Positions 17,636 to 25,256 of a DNA stretch of 64,000 nt are shown in pieces. Source of the stretch: Vineibacter terrae (lineage in GTDB: Bacteria; Pseudomonadota; Alphaproteobacteria; Reyranellales; Reyranellaceae); contig NZ_VDUZ01000040.1 of assembly GCF_008039615.1 (NCBI RefSeq), forward strand, positions 1-64,000, read 5' to 3'. Both the position numbers and the translations under genes were made by a program. How positions within the stretch are numbered: the first letter of the stretch is position 1; every line of letters starts with the position of its first letter. The notes under the pieces were generated by a model, which saw only the letters and a list, made by a program, of their open reading frames with translations, was not told the origin of the DNA and did not search any database.

Positions 17636-18280
17636 ATGATCACGATCTCCGCCTTCCGATGGGTTCCCGATTTCGCGCAGGGCCAGGTGCGCGATCTGCG
17701 CGCGCGCTGGGCGCTGGAGGAGGCTGGCCTGCCTTACAGGACGCGCCTGCTCGAGCAGGGCGACCAGGACAAGCCGGACTATCGCGCGCTGCAGCCCTTC
17801 GGCCAGGTCCCGATCCTCGAGGAGGACGGTCTCGTCCTGTTCGAATCGGGCGCCATCGTGCTGCATATCGGCGAAAGGAGCGAAACGCTCCTGCCGAAGG
17901 ACAAAGTCGCCCGCGCCCGCGCGACGCAGTGGCTGATCGCGGCGCTCAACTCGATCGAGCCATTTCTCATGAATGTGGCGCTGATCGATATCTTCTACGC
18001 CAACGAGGAATGGGCAAAGCTGCGCCGGCCGGGTGCCGTCGAGTTCGCGCAGAAGCGCCTGTCGGCGCTCTCCCGATCGCTGGGCGACAAGCCCTATCTC
18101 GATGGTGACCGCTTCACGGCCGGCGACCTCATGATGACGACGGTGCTGCGCATCCTCAAGGATACGGACATCGTCACGAGCGACAGGCGGCTTGCAGCGT
18201 ATATCGAGCGCTGCACCGCGCGGCCAGCCTTCAGGCGCGCCTTCGACGCGCAGATCGGGGATTTCAGGCAAGCCGCGTAG
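17636..18280 (+). CDS. glutathione S-transferase family protein
   Basis: The 214-residue product shows a GST fold. The thioredoxin-like N-terminal domain contains PFGQVPILEEDGLVLFESGAI, with the cis-Pro and the glutathione-binding E-S pair near residue 68. The all-helical C-terminal domain contains PYLDGDRFTAGDLMMTTVLR with the N-capping-box Asp. GSTs conjugate glutathione to electrophiles or act in dehalogenation or isomerisation. The catalytic Ser/Cys/Tyr near residue 10 is not obvious from sequence alone. ATG 17636 has AAAGGAGC upstream. It is monocistronic, with an IS110 element upstream and a convergent small secreted-protein gene downstream. Confidence 0.92.
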   Translation: MITISAFRWVPDFAQGQVRDLRARWALEEAGLPYRTRLLEQGDQDKPDYRALQPFGQVPILEEDGLVLFESGAIVLHIGERSETLLPKDKVARARATQWLIAALNSIEPFLMNVALIDIFYANEEWAKLRRPGAVEFAQKRLSALSRSLGDKPYLDGDRFTAGDLMMTTVLRILKDTDIVTSDRRLAAYIERCTARPAFRRAFDAQIGDFRQAA

Positions 18281-18516
18281 CCGGCCATCACAAGCCGGCC
18301 TGACAGCGGCGCGAGCCGGCCCATGCCTGGCCGGTTCGATCATCCGGGGCCGTCGGCGCGTCGGCGCTTGTGATCTTTCTTCCTCCAAAGGGCAGGGCGA
18401 TCGCATATGCTGCCGTTCACCCCTCGCACCGCTGCCGCGGGGCGAGGAGACGGCACCGGTGCTCTCGTATGCGATCGGGATGACTGTCGCGACTCAGCTT
18501 CGACCGACAGCCGGTA

Positions 18517-18915
18517 CTACTGCGATGGAAGGCCCCGCCGGCCATCGTCGATGATGAAGCAGAAGACGCGCCCATAGGTCTCGCAAAGATGCGTGCCGCC
18601 GTCCGGCGTCGGCATGACGATGATCTTGCTGCGCGGCACGACCAGCCACTCGCGACCGTCCCACACGCGATAGCTCCCGTCGGCGCCGCGCTCGGACGGG
18701 GCCGGACGGCAGTCGCCGGTCTGACCGTCGGCGGAGCCGTTGCAGCAGCGCGAGCCGGTGTCGGGCTGGCGCAGATCCTTGTACCAGTCGTGGTGCTCGG
18801 CGTGCCCATCGCCGTGCCGGCCCGAAGGCGCAGGCGACTGCGCCGCGGCATCCGGCGGCCAGACGATCATGCAACCGCAGGCGATGACTGCCAGCCGATC
18901 CCTGAGCTTGCGCAT
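18517..18915 (-). CDS. small Cys-containing secreted protein of unknown function
   Basis: The 132-residue product starts at ATG 18915 with GGAGG 8 bp upstream and has a cleavable signal (MRKLRDRLAVIACGCMIV, then AAAQ). The mature part is periplasmic. HHDWYKDLRQPDTGSRCCN, TGDCRP and HLCETYGRVFCF give five cysteines that could form disulfides or bind metal. WDGREWLVVPRSKI resembles small exported proteins common in Rhizobiales and related groups, for which I know no function. It stands alone and converges with the GST gene. Confidence 0.75.
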   Translation of the reverse strand: MRKLRDRLAVIACGCMIVWPPDAAAQSPAPSGRHGDGHAEHHDWYKDLRQPDTGSRCCNGSADGQTGDCRPAPSERGADGSYRVWDGREWLVVPRSKIIVMPTPDGGTHLCETYGRVFCFIIDDGRRGLPSQ

Positions 18916-19070
18916 GGATCCTCCAGGCTGGAGGCGCATCCCTATCAATAGGCCATTCCGGGGGGAGGGGCGAGTCCCGTCGCTGCCGGCCGTGGCCGAC
19001 CGGACGGCGGATCCGGCAGATGATGCTATCCTGGACAGCTGGGTTCACCAGCGTCCGTGGGGCATGCACC

Positions 19071-20219
19071 GTGAAGAAGATCCTCATGTTGAGCGTGAGC
19101 GCAGGCGGCGGCCATGTCCGCGCCGCGGAGGCATTGCGGGCGCACGCTGCCACGCATCCGGCCGGCATCGAGGCCACGCATCTCGATGTGATGGATGTCG
19201 TGTCATCCGGCTTCCGCGCGCTGTACACGGACCTTTACGTCGACCTGGTCAACAACCAGCCGGCGCTCTGGAGCTATCTGTACCAGAAGACCGACGAAGC
19301 ATCGCCGCGATCGCTCGCCCAGCGGATTCGCCGGGCCGTCGAACGGCTCAACTGCCGGGCGCTGCACGCATACATCAGGCGCCACGCGCCCGACGCGATC
19401 ATCTGCACGCATTTTCTGCCGGCGGAGCTGCTGTCGCGGGAGCTGCGCCAGGGCAACCTGCATGTGCCCGTCTGGGTGCAGGTGACGGACTTCGATCTTC
19501 ATCGCATGTGGCTGGTGCCGGGCATGCGGGGCTACTTCGCCGCCAATGACGAGGTCGCCTGGCGCATGGTCGAGCGCGGCCTGTCCGCCGACGCGGTGCA
19601 TGTCAGCGGCATCCCGGTGATGCCGGCCTTCGGCCTGCCGCCGGACCGCAAGGCCTGCGCTGCCGAAATCGGCCTCGATCCCGGGCGCCAGACGTTCCTG
19701 ATGATGGCCGGCGCCGCCGGCCTCGGCGGGCTGGATGCGCTGGCCGCACGCCTGCTGCGCGTGGCGAGCGATTTTCAGCTGATCGCTCTGGCGGGGCGCA
19801 ACGAGAGCATGCTCGATGCCTTGCGCGCGGTGGCGAAGGCGCACCCCGCACGGTTGTTTCCCCAGGGCTTCACGCATCGGGTCGAGCGCCTGATGGCCTG
19901 CACCGACCTCGTCATCACCAAGCCGGGCGGGCTGACCACGTCCGAGTGCCTCGCCATGGGCGTGCCGATGATCGTCAACTCGCCGATCCCAGGCCAGGAG
20001 GAGCGCAACGCCGACTACCTGCTGGAGCAGGGTGTCGCGTTGAAGGCGATCGATGCCGCCGCCCTGGAATACCGCATCCGCCTGCTGCTGGAGCACCCCG
20101 GGCACCTCGACGCGATGCGGCGCCGGATCGTGCCGCTGGGCCGTCCGCATGCGGCAAGGGTCGTGCTGGACACAGTGCTGGCGGCGGATTCGCCTGATGG
20201 CATCGATGCCCGGGCGTGA
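19071..20219 (+). CDS. GT28-type glycosyltransferase, MGDG-synthase/processive diacylglycerol glycosyltransferase-like
   Basis: The 382-residue product starts VKKILMLSVSAGGGHVRAAEAL, the conserved GGGH N-terminus of MGDG synthase and UgtP-like enzymes, followed by an N-terminal GT28 domain including TDFDLHRMWLVPGMRGYFA. The C-terminal half has DLVITKPGGLTTSECLAMG and NSPIPGQEERNADYLLE, the donor-binding signature. Such enzymes add hexoses to diacylglycerol at the inner membrane, and in alphaproteobacteria glycolipids can replace phospholipids under phosphate limitation. GTG 19071 is preferred because the family begins right there. The open frame extends 17 codons upstream with no family match. 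Confidence 0.88.
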   Translation: MKKILMLSVSAGGGHVRAAEALRAHAATHPAGIEATHLDVMDVVSSGFRALYTDLYVDLVNNQPALWSYLYQKTDEASPRSLAQRIRRAVERLNCRALHAYIRRHAPDAIICTHFLPAELLSRELRQGNLHVPVWVQVTDFDLHRMWLVPGMRGYFAANDEVAWRMVERGLSADAVHVSGIPVMPAFGLPPDRKACAAEIGLDPGRQTFLMMAGAAGLGGLDALAARLLRVASDFQLIALAGRNESMLDALRAVAKAHPARLFPQGFTHRVERLMACTDLVITKPGGLTTSECLAMGVPMIVNSPIPGQEERNADYLLEQGVALKAIDAAALEYRIRLLLEHPGHLDAMRRRIVPLGRPHAARVVLDTVLAADSPDGIDARA

Positions 20220-20364
20220 GCGCAGCGGCGGGTTGCCCGGCGCCACCATTCCACACCAGCTCAGGCGAGCGATAGCGGCCCACAAGGCGAAACCGCGGCG
20301 GACTTGCACGGGCGCATGCGGATCGGCTGCCATAGAGTTGAGCTCCCCGAACGACGAGGCACCC

Positions 20365-21213
20365 ATGGGACCGAAGCTGGTCGACTATCTTACCTACGAG
20401 CCGGAGGAGAGCGGCATCCTCTGGATCAGGTTCAACCGCCCCGACCGCCTGAACGCGCTCGTCGGCACGGCCGAGGAGAACGGCACGGTGAGCAAGGTGG
20501 GCGAGTACATGCGCGCCGGCGACGACGATCCCGACATCCGGGTCATCGTGCTGACCGGCGTGGGGCGCGCCTTCTGCGCCGGCGCCGACCTCAGGTCACG
20601 GCCGTCGCCAGACGTGACCGGCCCCAACTTCCCCGGCAACCGCGGCCCGCATGAAGGGCCGGACGCCGCGCGCGAGCACTTCTTCCACGGCCTCACCAAG
20701 CTGCATCGCGACATCTCGCTGATCCGCAAGCCGACCATCGCGATGATCAACGGGCCCGCGGTCGGCGCCGGCATGGACATGGCGCTGCACTGCGACATCA
20801 GGATGGGCTGCGAGAAGACCCGCTTCGTCGCCTATCACAACGCCGGGCAGATCATCGAGAACGGCGGCTCGTACTATCTGCCCAAGATGGTGGGGCTGGG
20901 GCGGGCGCTGGAGTTCGCCTACACCGGCGAGCTCGACGCCGAGCGCGCCCATGCCTGGGGCCTGCTCAACCACCTGGTGCCGTCGGAGCAGCTGGAGGAG
21001 GCAACGCGCGCGTTGTGCCAGCGCATCATCGGCATCCCGCCGCTGGTGCAGTGGGTCGGCAAGCGCGTCATGCGCGCGGCGCTCGACAGCACGCTGGAGA
21101 CCACCATGGTCCTGACCTCGAACGCCGGCGGAATCCTGCAAAGCTCGGAGGACGCCCAGGAGGCAAGGCGCGCCTTCGCCGAGAAGCGCCGGCCGGTGTT
21201 CAAGGGCCGCTAG
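20365..21213 (+). CDS. enoyl-CoA hydratase/isomerase family protein (PaaG-like)
   Basis: The 282-residue crotonase has the first oxyanion-hole segment FCAGADLRSR near residue 73 and the second at GPAVGAGMDMALHCDIRMG near 130, then NGGSYYLPKMVGLGRALEFA. The usual ECH Glu of GGGCE is replaced here (VGAGMDM). A second acidic residue remains before NGG, so hydratase, isomerase or another crotonase reaction is possible. ATG 20365 gives the normal family length. Its stop overlaps the convergent antitoxin gene by four bases. No other fatty-acid gene is adjacent. Confidence 0.9.
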   Translation: MGPKLVDYLTYEPEESGILWIRFNRPDRLNALVGTAEENGTVSKVGEYMRAGDDDPDIRVIVLTGVGRAFCAGADLRSRPSPDVTGPNFPGNRGPHEGPDAAREHFFHGLTKLHRDISLIRKPTIAMINGPAVGAGMDMALHCDIRMGCEKTRFVAYHNAGQIIENGGSYYLPKMVGLGRALEFAYTGELDAERAHAWGLLNHLVPSEQLEEATRALCQRIIGIPPLVQWVGKRVMRAALDSTLETTMVLTSNAGGILQSSEDAQEARRAFAEKRRPVFKGR

Positions 21214-21503
21214 CGCCTGGCCTTGACCGGTCGGCCGGCCGGCCGGGTTTCAGGGCCGTCAATGCGATCGGCCTCGCCGGGTGCCTCCTGCCGTGCACGG
21301 TCGAGATAGTACAGAAGATCGGTCGGTTTCGCTGCTCCTGCGCGTGCCTTCAAGAAGGTAGCGGCCGTCTCCACGACCCCCACCTTCTCAGCGACCGCGG
21401 CTGCGATCCATTGATTAAGCGAAACGCCATCCTGCAGTGCAAGCCGCGCCGCAGCATGTTTCACCGACTCCGGCAACTTCAACGGGTAGGTCTTCTTGCT
21501 CAT
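21210..21503 (-). CDS. ribbon-helix-helix antitoxin-like protein (HicB/Arc-type), apparently orphan
   Basis: The 97-residue product opens MSKKTYPLKLPESVKHAAAR, then LQDGVSLNQWIAAAVAEKVG, the strand-helix-helix pattern of Arc/HicB-type antitoxin DNA-binding domains. The rest (residues 55-97) is probably the toxin-binding or disordered tail. ATG 21503 overlaps the TGA of an upstream frame that encodes only the C-terminal end of a PIN-domain toxin. The partner toxin therefore appears decayed and the antitoxin orphaned. It converges with the enoyl-CoA hydratase gene and shares four bases with it. Confidence 0.78.
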   Translation of the reverse strand: MSKKTYPLKLPESVKHAAARLALQDGVSLNQWIAAAVAEKVGVVETAATFLKARAGAAKPTDLLYYLDRARQEAPGEADRIDGPETRPAGRPVKARR

Positions 21504-21655
21504 GGCATCAACTCCTGCAAAAGCTGAGCTGGTGTCCGTACGGGCACGCCGAACAGGGCAGCAGCTTGCTCGAAGTCCCGAGTCTTGTGCGTCACAAGGG
21601 CGGCTGCTCTACCGTTCACCGCGGCCTCAGGCTCTGCTCGTCGATGTCCCACGGG
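21500..21655 (-). pseudogene. C-terminal remnant of a PIN-domain toxin
   Basis: The minus-strand frame ending in a TGA that overlaps the antitoxin ATG reads AAALVTHKTRDFEQAAALFG, then VPVRTPAQLLQELMP. The VTHKTRDF motif, with a following product such as VPVRTP, is the last strand and C-terminus of PIN toxins. Upstream in the same frame a TAG occurs at 21680-21682 and the first acidic residues of a PIN nuclease are missing. Only about a third of the toxin is left. The ATGA overlap shows that this was the genuine partner gene of the antitoxin. Confidence 0.7.
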
Positions 21656-21662
21656 CTGCCTT

Positions 21663-21770
21663 TTGGTTGCGTATAGACGCTAATATGCGCAAGTACGGCG
21701 AATCTATACGCAACCAACCCGCATCGACGCAATCATGGTTGCGCATAGGCAAGAGAGCTTGCGCATAAAG
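21663..21770. promoter_or_regulatory. array of five TTGCG(C/T)ATA motifs with a 15-bp inverted repeat
   Basis: TTGGTTGCGTATAGA (21663-21677) is inverted exactly at 21703-21717. Within the same 105 bp the nonamer TTGCG(C/T)ATA occurs five times: plus orientation at 21667, 21739 and 21759, and minus orientation at 21684 and 21705. The array lies just upstream of the PIN remnant/antitoxin pair on its strand. An autoregulatory operator for the antitoxin is therefore the simplest reading. A recombination site is an alternative. Confidence 0.5.
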
Positions 21771-22151
21771 GTCAACGGCCGATCAAGGTTCGGGCTATTG
21801 CCGGCTATCGGTTGAAGGTGAGTCGTGACTGTCATCCCGGGAGTGTGTGACTTTAATCCTTCCCCCGGAGGGGGAAGGTGTCCCGAAATGACGTTTCGAC
21901 GCTGTCGCGTCGAAACGTCAGAGGTGGATGGGGGATGTTTGAACGAATTCGCTGGTCCTCAGTCACACCGAATCCGTTGCAACATCCCCCTTCCGGCGCT
22001 TCGCGCCACCTTCCCCCTCCGGGGGAAGGATAAGATCACAAGCTCCGAGCGCCGCGAGGGATCTCCCGCGAATGGCGCACCGTGCGTCGCTTGCAGGAGA
22101 TCCCTCGCTGCGCGGGATGACGGGTGTATCAGCGATCGGCGCTTCCAGACG
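21771..22151. repeat. two nested intergenic palindromes
   Basis: CCTTCCCCCGGAGGGGGAAG (from 21858) is mirrored near 22012-22033 by the CTTCCCCCTCCGGGGGAAGG form. Inside lies a perfect hairpin with stem TGACGTTTCGACG (21889-21920). A second unit at 22042-22125 is a copy of the GAGCGCCGCGAGGGATCTCC / GGAGATCCCTCGCTGCGC dispersed palindrome. No gene is present. These units recur elsewhere in the window. Confidence 0.75.
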
Positions 22152-23246
22152 CTAGACGCCCGCGAGGGCCTTGACCTCCGCCTCGCTGAGGCCCACCAGC
22201 CGGGCCGTGTCGCAGAGCTGGCCCCAGGTCGTCTCGTCGATGGCGATGCCCTTGGCCAGGCGGTCGGTGCGGCGCTGGCGCTCGGGCTCGCCCGGAACCA
22301 GCACGGAGGCGACGCCGGGCTGCGGCCGCGACGACTTCACCCAGGCGACGAAGTCCTGCGTGTCCTGCCGCCAGACCTCGCTGCCGCCCAGCCTGGCCGG
22401 GTCGATGATGATCGACAGCATGTTGTTCACGATGTCGCCGGTGTTGTGCTTGATCGTCTTGGGCGAGTGCGTCAGGCCGCCGGTCAGGGCGCCCGCGAGG
22501 ATGTCGCAGATCACCGCCAGGCCGCCGCCCTTGTGCAGGCCGAACGGCAGGATAGCGCCGAACGGGCCGTTGCCCCACATCACGCCCGGATCGGTGCTGG
22601 GATTGCCGTCGTGGTCGATCAGCAGGCCGGGCTCCATCTGCTCGCGCTTGTTGTAGGCGACGCGCACCTTGCCCATGGCGACCTGGCTGGTGGCGAAATC
22701 GAGCACGATGTGCTCGCCGTTGTCGCCGGGGATGGTGCAGCAATAGGGATTGGTGGTGAAGCGCGCCTCGGCGCCGGCAAACGGCGCCACCAGCGACTTG
22801 TGGCCGTGAACGTTGACATAGTGGGTCGAGATCAGGCCGGCGTCGGCGCACTGCTCGCCCCAGGCGCCGATGCGGCCGATATGGTGGCAGTTGCGCAAGG
22901 CCACGACGCAGACGCCGTGCGCCTTGGCGCGCTCGATGCCGAACTGCATGGCCTCGCGCGCCACCACCTGGCCGTAGCCCTTGCCGCCGTCGACGGTGAT
23001 GAGGGGGCCGTTGTCGAGCACGATCTCGGCGTGCCAGTTGCGCTTGCAGTCGCCGGCGCGGGCGTTCTCGATGTAGCGCGGCACCATGCCGACGCCGTGG
23101 CTGTCATGGCCGAACAGGTTGGCGAGCACCAGGTTCTCGGCGACGATGGTCGCCTCCTGCGCGTCGCTGCCGTCCTTCTCGCAGATGGCCTTGACGAAAT
23201 CGGTCAGCCGGTCGGCCCTCACGATCACTTCACCGACATTGGCCAT
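22152..23246 (-). CDS. Ldh2-family NAD(P)-dependent malate/L-lactate-type dehydrogenase
   Basis: The 364-residue product belongs to the Ldh_2 (YlbC/HcxB) family, which is not related to classical LDH. Family segments seen are NLFGHDSHGVGMVPRYI, the HHIGRIGAWGEQCADAGLI substrate region, TTNPYCCTIPG and VLDFATSQVAMGKVR, and ILPFGLHKGGGLAVICDILA with the Lys-Gly-Gly motif. Members oxidise or reduce 2-hydroxy acids such as malate, lactate, ureidoglycolate or sulfolactate. Which one applies here cannot be deduced. ATG 23246 follows GAGGAACAAC. It is followed by repeat DNA and not obviously in an operon. Confidence 0.9.
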   Translation of the reverse strand: MANVGEVIVRADRLTDFVKAICEKDGSDAQEATIVAENLVLANLFGHDSHGVGMVPRYIENARAGDCKRNWHAEIVLDNGPLITVDGGKGYGQVVAREAMQFGIERAKAHGVCVVALRNCHHIGRIGAWGEQCADAGLISTHYVNVHGHKSLVAPFAGAEARFTTNPYCCTIPGDNGEHIVLDFATSQVAMGKVRVAYNKREQMEPGLLIDHDGNPSTDPGVMWGNGPFGAILPFGLHKGGGLAVICDILAGALTGGLTHSPKTIKHNTGDIVNNMLSIIIDPARLGGSEVWRQDTQDFVAWVKSSRPQPGVASVLVPGEPERQRRTDRLAKGIAIDETTWGQLCDTARLVGLSEAEVKALAGV

Positions 23247-23320
23247 GGGACGTTGTTCCTCCTGGATTGCGACACGGTGGGGTCATAGCACAGGACGCAG
23301 GGGCGTGCCGCTCTGCCTTC

Positions 23321-23408
23321 CGTCATCCCGAGCGTAGCGAGGGATCTCCTGCGAAAGACGCACGGTGCGCTTGCCGCAGGAGATCCCTCGCTACGCTCGG
23401 GATGACGG
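23321..23408. repeat. intact copy of the GTCATCCCGAGCG palindrome family
   Basis: CGTCATCCCGAGCGTAGCGA on the left is the near-perfect inverse of TCGCTACGCTCGGGATGACG on the right, with GGGATCTCCTGCG / GCAGGAGATCCC inside and a loop containing ACGCACGGTGCG. It lies between two minus-strand genes. It is a reference copy for the family also seen at 46.5, 53.2 and 62.0 kb. Confidence 0.85.
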
Positions 23409-23448
23409 CTTGGGCTGCCGCAGGGCTTCGCGCCATCGACGAAGCTGA

Positions 23449-24252
23449 CTACCCCGGGTACCAGCTCGGCTTGCGCTTCTGGCGGAAGCTGTCGAGGCCT
23501 TCGGTGGCCTCCGGCGAGCGGCGCTTGGCGGCGTGCTGGCGCACCAGGCCGTCATAGGCGACGTCGCCGACATCGAGGCCGGCATAGGCGCGCGCCACGG
23601 CCTTGGTCTGGGCGTTGGCGTCGGCGGCGTTCATCAGCAGCATGTCGATGAAGGCTTCGGCCGTCTTGTCGAGATCGGCGGCGGTGCAGACCTCGTGCAC
23701 CAGGCCGATGCGGCGCGCCTCGGCGGCGCCGAAGCGCTCGCAGGTGAGGGCGTAGCGGCGCACCTGGCGCACGCCGATGGCGGCGTTGAGCTGCGGCACG
23801 ATGATGCCGGCCATCAGGCCCCAGCGTGTCTCGGTGATGGAGAACTGCGCATCCTCGGTCGCGATCACCAGGTCGCAGGCGGCGACGATGCCGGTGCCGC
23901 CGCCGAAGCAGCCGCCCTGCACCAGCGCCAGCGTCGGCACGGGCACGGCGTCGAGCCGGCGGATGGCCTCGGCGGTGGCGCGCGAGACGCGCACGTTCTC
24001 GTCCTCCGATTGCGCCGCCACGGCGCGGATCCAGGCCAGGTCGGCGCCGGCCTGGAAGTGCTTGCCGTTGCCGCGCAGCACCACCAGGCGCAGCTTGTCG
24101 TGCTGTCCCAGCGCGTCCATGGCGGCATGCAGGCCGTCGATCATGGCGCCGTCATAGGCGTTGTTGACGTGCGGGCGGTTCAGCACGACCGTGGCCACGC
24201 CCCGCGCGTCGATGGACCACAACACGGGCTTCTCGCCGGCGACTGCGCTCAT
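23449..24252 (-). CDS. enoyl-CoA hydratase (methylglutaconyl-CoA hydratase-like)
   Basis: The 267-residue crotonase has FQAGADLAWIR as the first oxyanion-hole region and QGGCFGGGTGIVAACDLVIA as the second, followed by ITETRWGLMAGIIVPQLNAA. The GGGTGIVAACD form resembles methylglutaconyl-CoA hydratase and AtuE/LiuC-like enzymes of leucine or acyclic-terpene degradation rather than short-chain ECH. The start is ATG 24252: GAGGAG lies 9 bp upstream, whereas the in-frame ATG three codons earlier directly abuts that site. It follows the DUF2272 lipoprotein gene by 13 bp. No carboxylase subunits are nearby to confirm the pathway. Confidence 0.9.
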   Translation of the reverse strand: MSAVAGEKPVLWSIDARGVATVVLNRPHVNNAYDGAMIDGLHAAMDALGQHDKLRLVVLRGNGKHFQAGADLAWIRAVAAQSEDENVRVSRATAEAIRRLDAVPVPTLALVQGGCFGGGTGIVAACDLVIATEDAQFSITETRWGLMAGIIVPQLNAAIGVRQVRRYALTCERFGAAEARRIGLVHEVCTAADLDKTAEAFIDMLLMNAADANAQTKAVARAYAGLDVGDVAYDGLVRQHAAKRRSPEATEGLDSFRQKRKPSWYPG

Positions 24253-24265
24253 GACTGTCATCTCC

Positions 24266-25129
24266 TCAAGGCAACCTGTTCTCGACCACGATGAACCAGG
24301 GCCGCTCGATCGTGCGCAGCGGGCGGCCGTCGGCATCGAGCGGCAGCAGCGACCTGGACACGGTGTCCTGCACATTGCCGCCGATGGCGCTCATCGTGCG
24401 CCGCCGCGCGTCGATCTCGACCACGATGTCGCAATGGCCGAAATCCATGGCGTCCAGCGCCGCGTCCCAGCTCTGCTGCGCGCGCGTCCCGCTGGGCAGG
24501 AAGATGACGCGCAGCACCGCATCGGCCTCGCCCCGCCGCGTGGCGCAGATCAGGTCGCCGGGCCGCGGCGCGTAGGTTTCCAGCGGATGCGGCACGAACA
24601 GCGGTATCTGATGCCGGTCCGGCGCCGCGGCATAGGCGCGGTAGCGGCGCAGGATGTCCTTGAGGTAGGCCGAATGCAGCGGATCGAAGCGGAAATCGCG
24701 CGCCTGCACGCCGGCGCTGCGCAGCGCCGCGGAGATGAACACCGCCGACCAGGCATTGCTGCAGACCGGCAGCTGCGGCGGGTCCTGGCGTGAGGATGCC
24801 AGCTCGGAGCGGTCGGGCGTTCCCGTCACCGGGGTCCAGTAGGCGCTGCGGATGTGCTCGCACAGGCGCCGTTCCGGCGCGGCGTCCTCGGGCCAGCGCG
24901 CCGGCTCGGGCGGTCCGACGCGGCGCAGATCGACGACATGGCCGCGTCCGCGCGCACCGAAGGCCTTCCACTCGCCGTCGAGCCACGCCAGCAGCGCCTG
25001 ATGCGCTCCCGGTGCGTAGCGTTCGCGGGCGTCGCCGGTTTCCGGCGGCGGCTCGGGCGCGACGGCGGCGCATGCCGTGAGCGACAACGCCACTGCCGCG
25101 CCGATGATGGAATGACGCAGGCCAACCAT
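24266..25129 (-). CDS. DUF2272 lipoprotein
   Basis: The 287-residue product has a lipoprotein signal ending LTACA (lipobox, Cys20), so anchoring to a membrane is expected. The mature part contains NAWSAVFISAALRSAGV, FDPLHSAYLKDILRRY, PRPGDLICATR and DFGHCDIVVEID. These show the Cys/His pattern of DUF2272, a family related to NlpC/P60-like or CHAP-like hydrolases. A peptidoglycan-linked role is plausible but unproven. ATG 25129 starts the gene, divergent from the transporter gene 127 bp away. The shared gap must hold both promoters. Confidence 0.8.
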   Translation of the reverse strand: MVGLRHSIIGAAVALSLTACAAVAPEPPPETGDARERYAPGAHQALLAWLDGEWKAFGARGRGHVVDLRRVGPPEPARWPEDAAPERRLCEHIRSAYWTPVTGTPDRSELASSRQDPPQLPVCSNAWSAVFISAALRSAGVQARDFRFDPLHSAYLKDILRRYRAYAAAPDRHQIPLFVPHPLETYAPRPGDLICATRRGEADAVLRVIFLPSGTRAQQSWDAALDAMDFGHCDIVVEIDARRRTMSAIGGNVQDTVSRSLLPLDADGRPLRTIERPWFIVVENRLP

Positions 25130-25256
25130 GGTCGGGCCGGACCGTAGCACGGTGCGCGTTCGGCGCCATGCCGCGAAAACGCCATGCGGCGTTGCGTCCC
25201 CCGGCCGGCTGCGCCATCGTGCGCCACCACAGCCGGAAGAAGCGTCGGGAGGGGGC

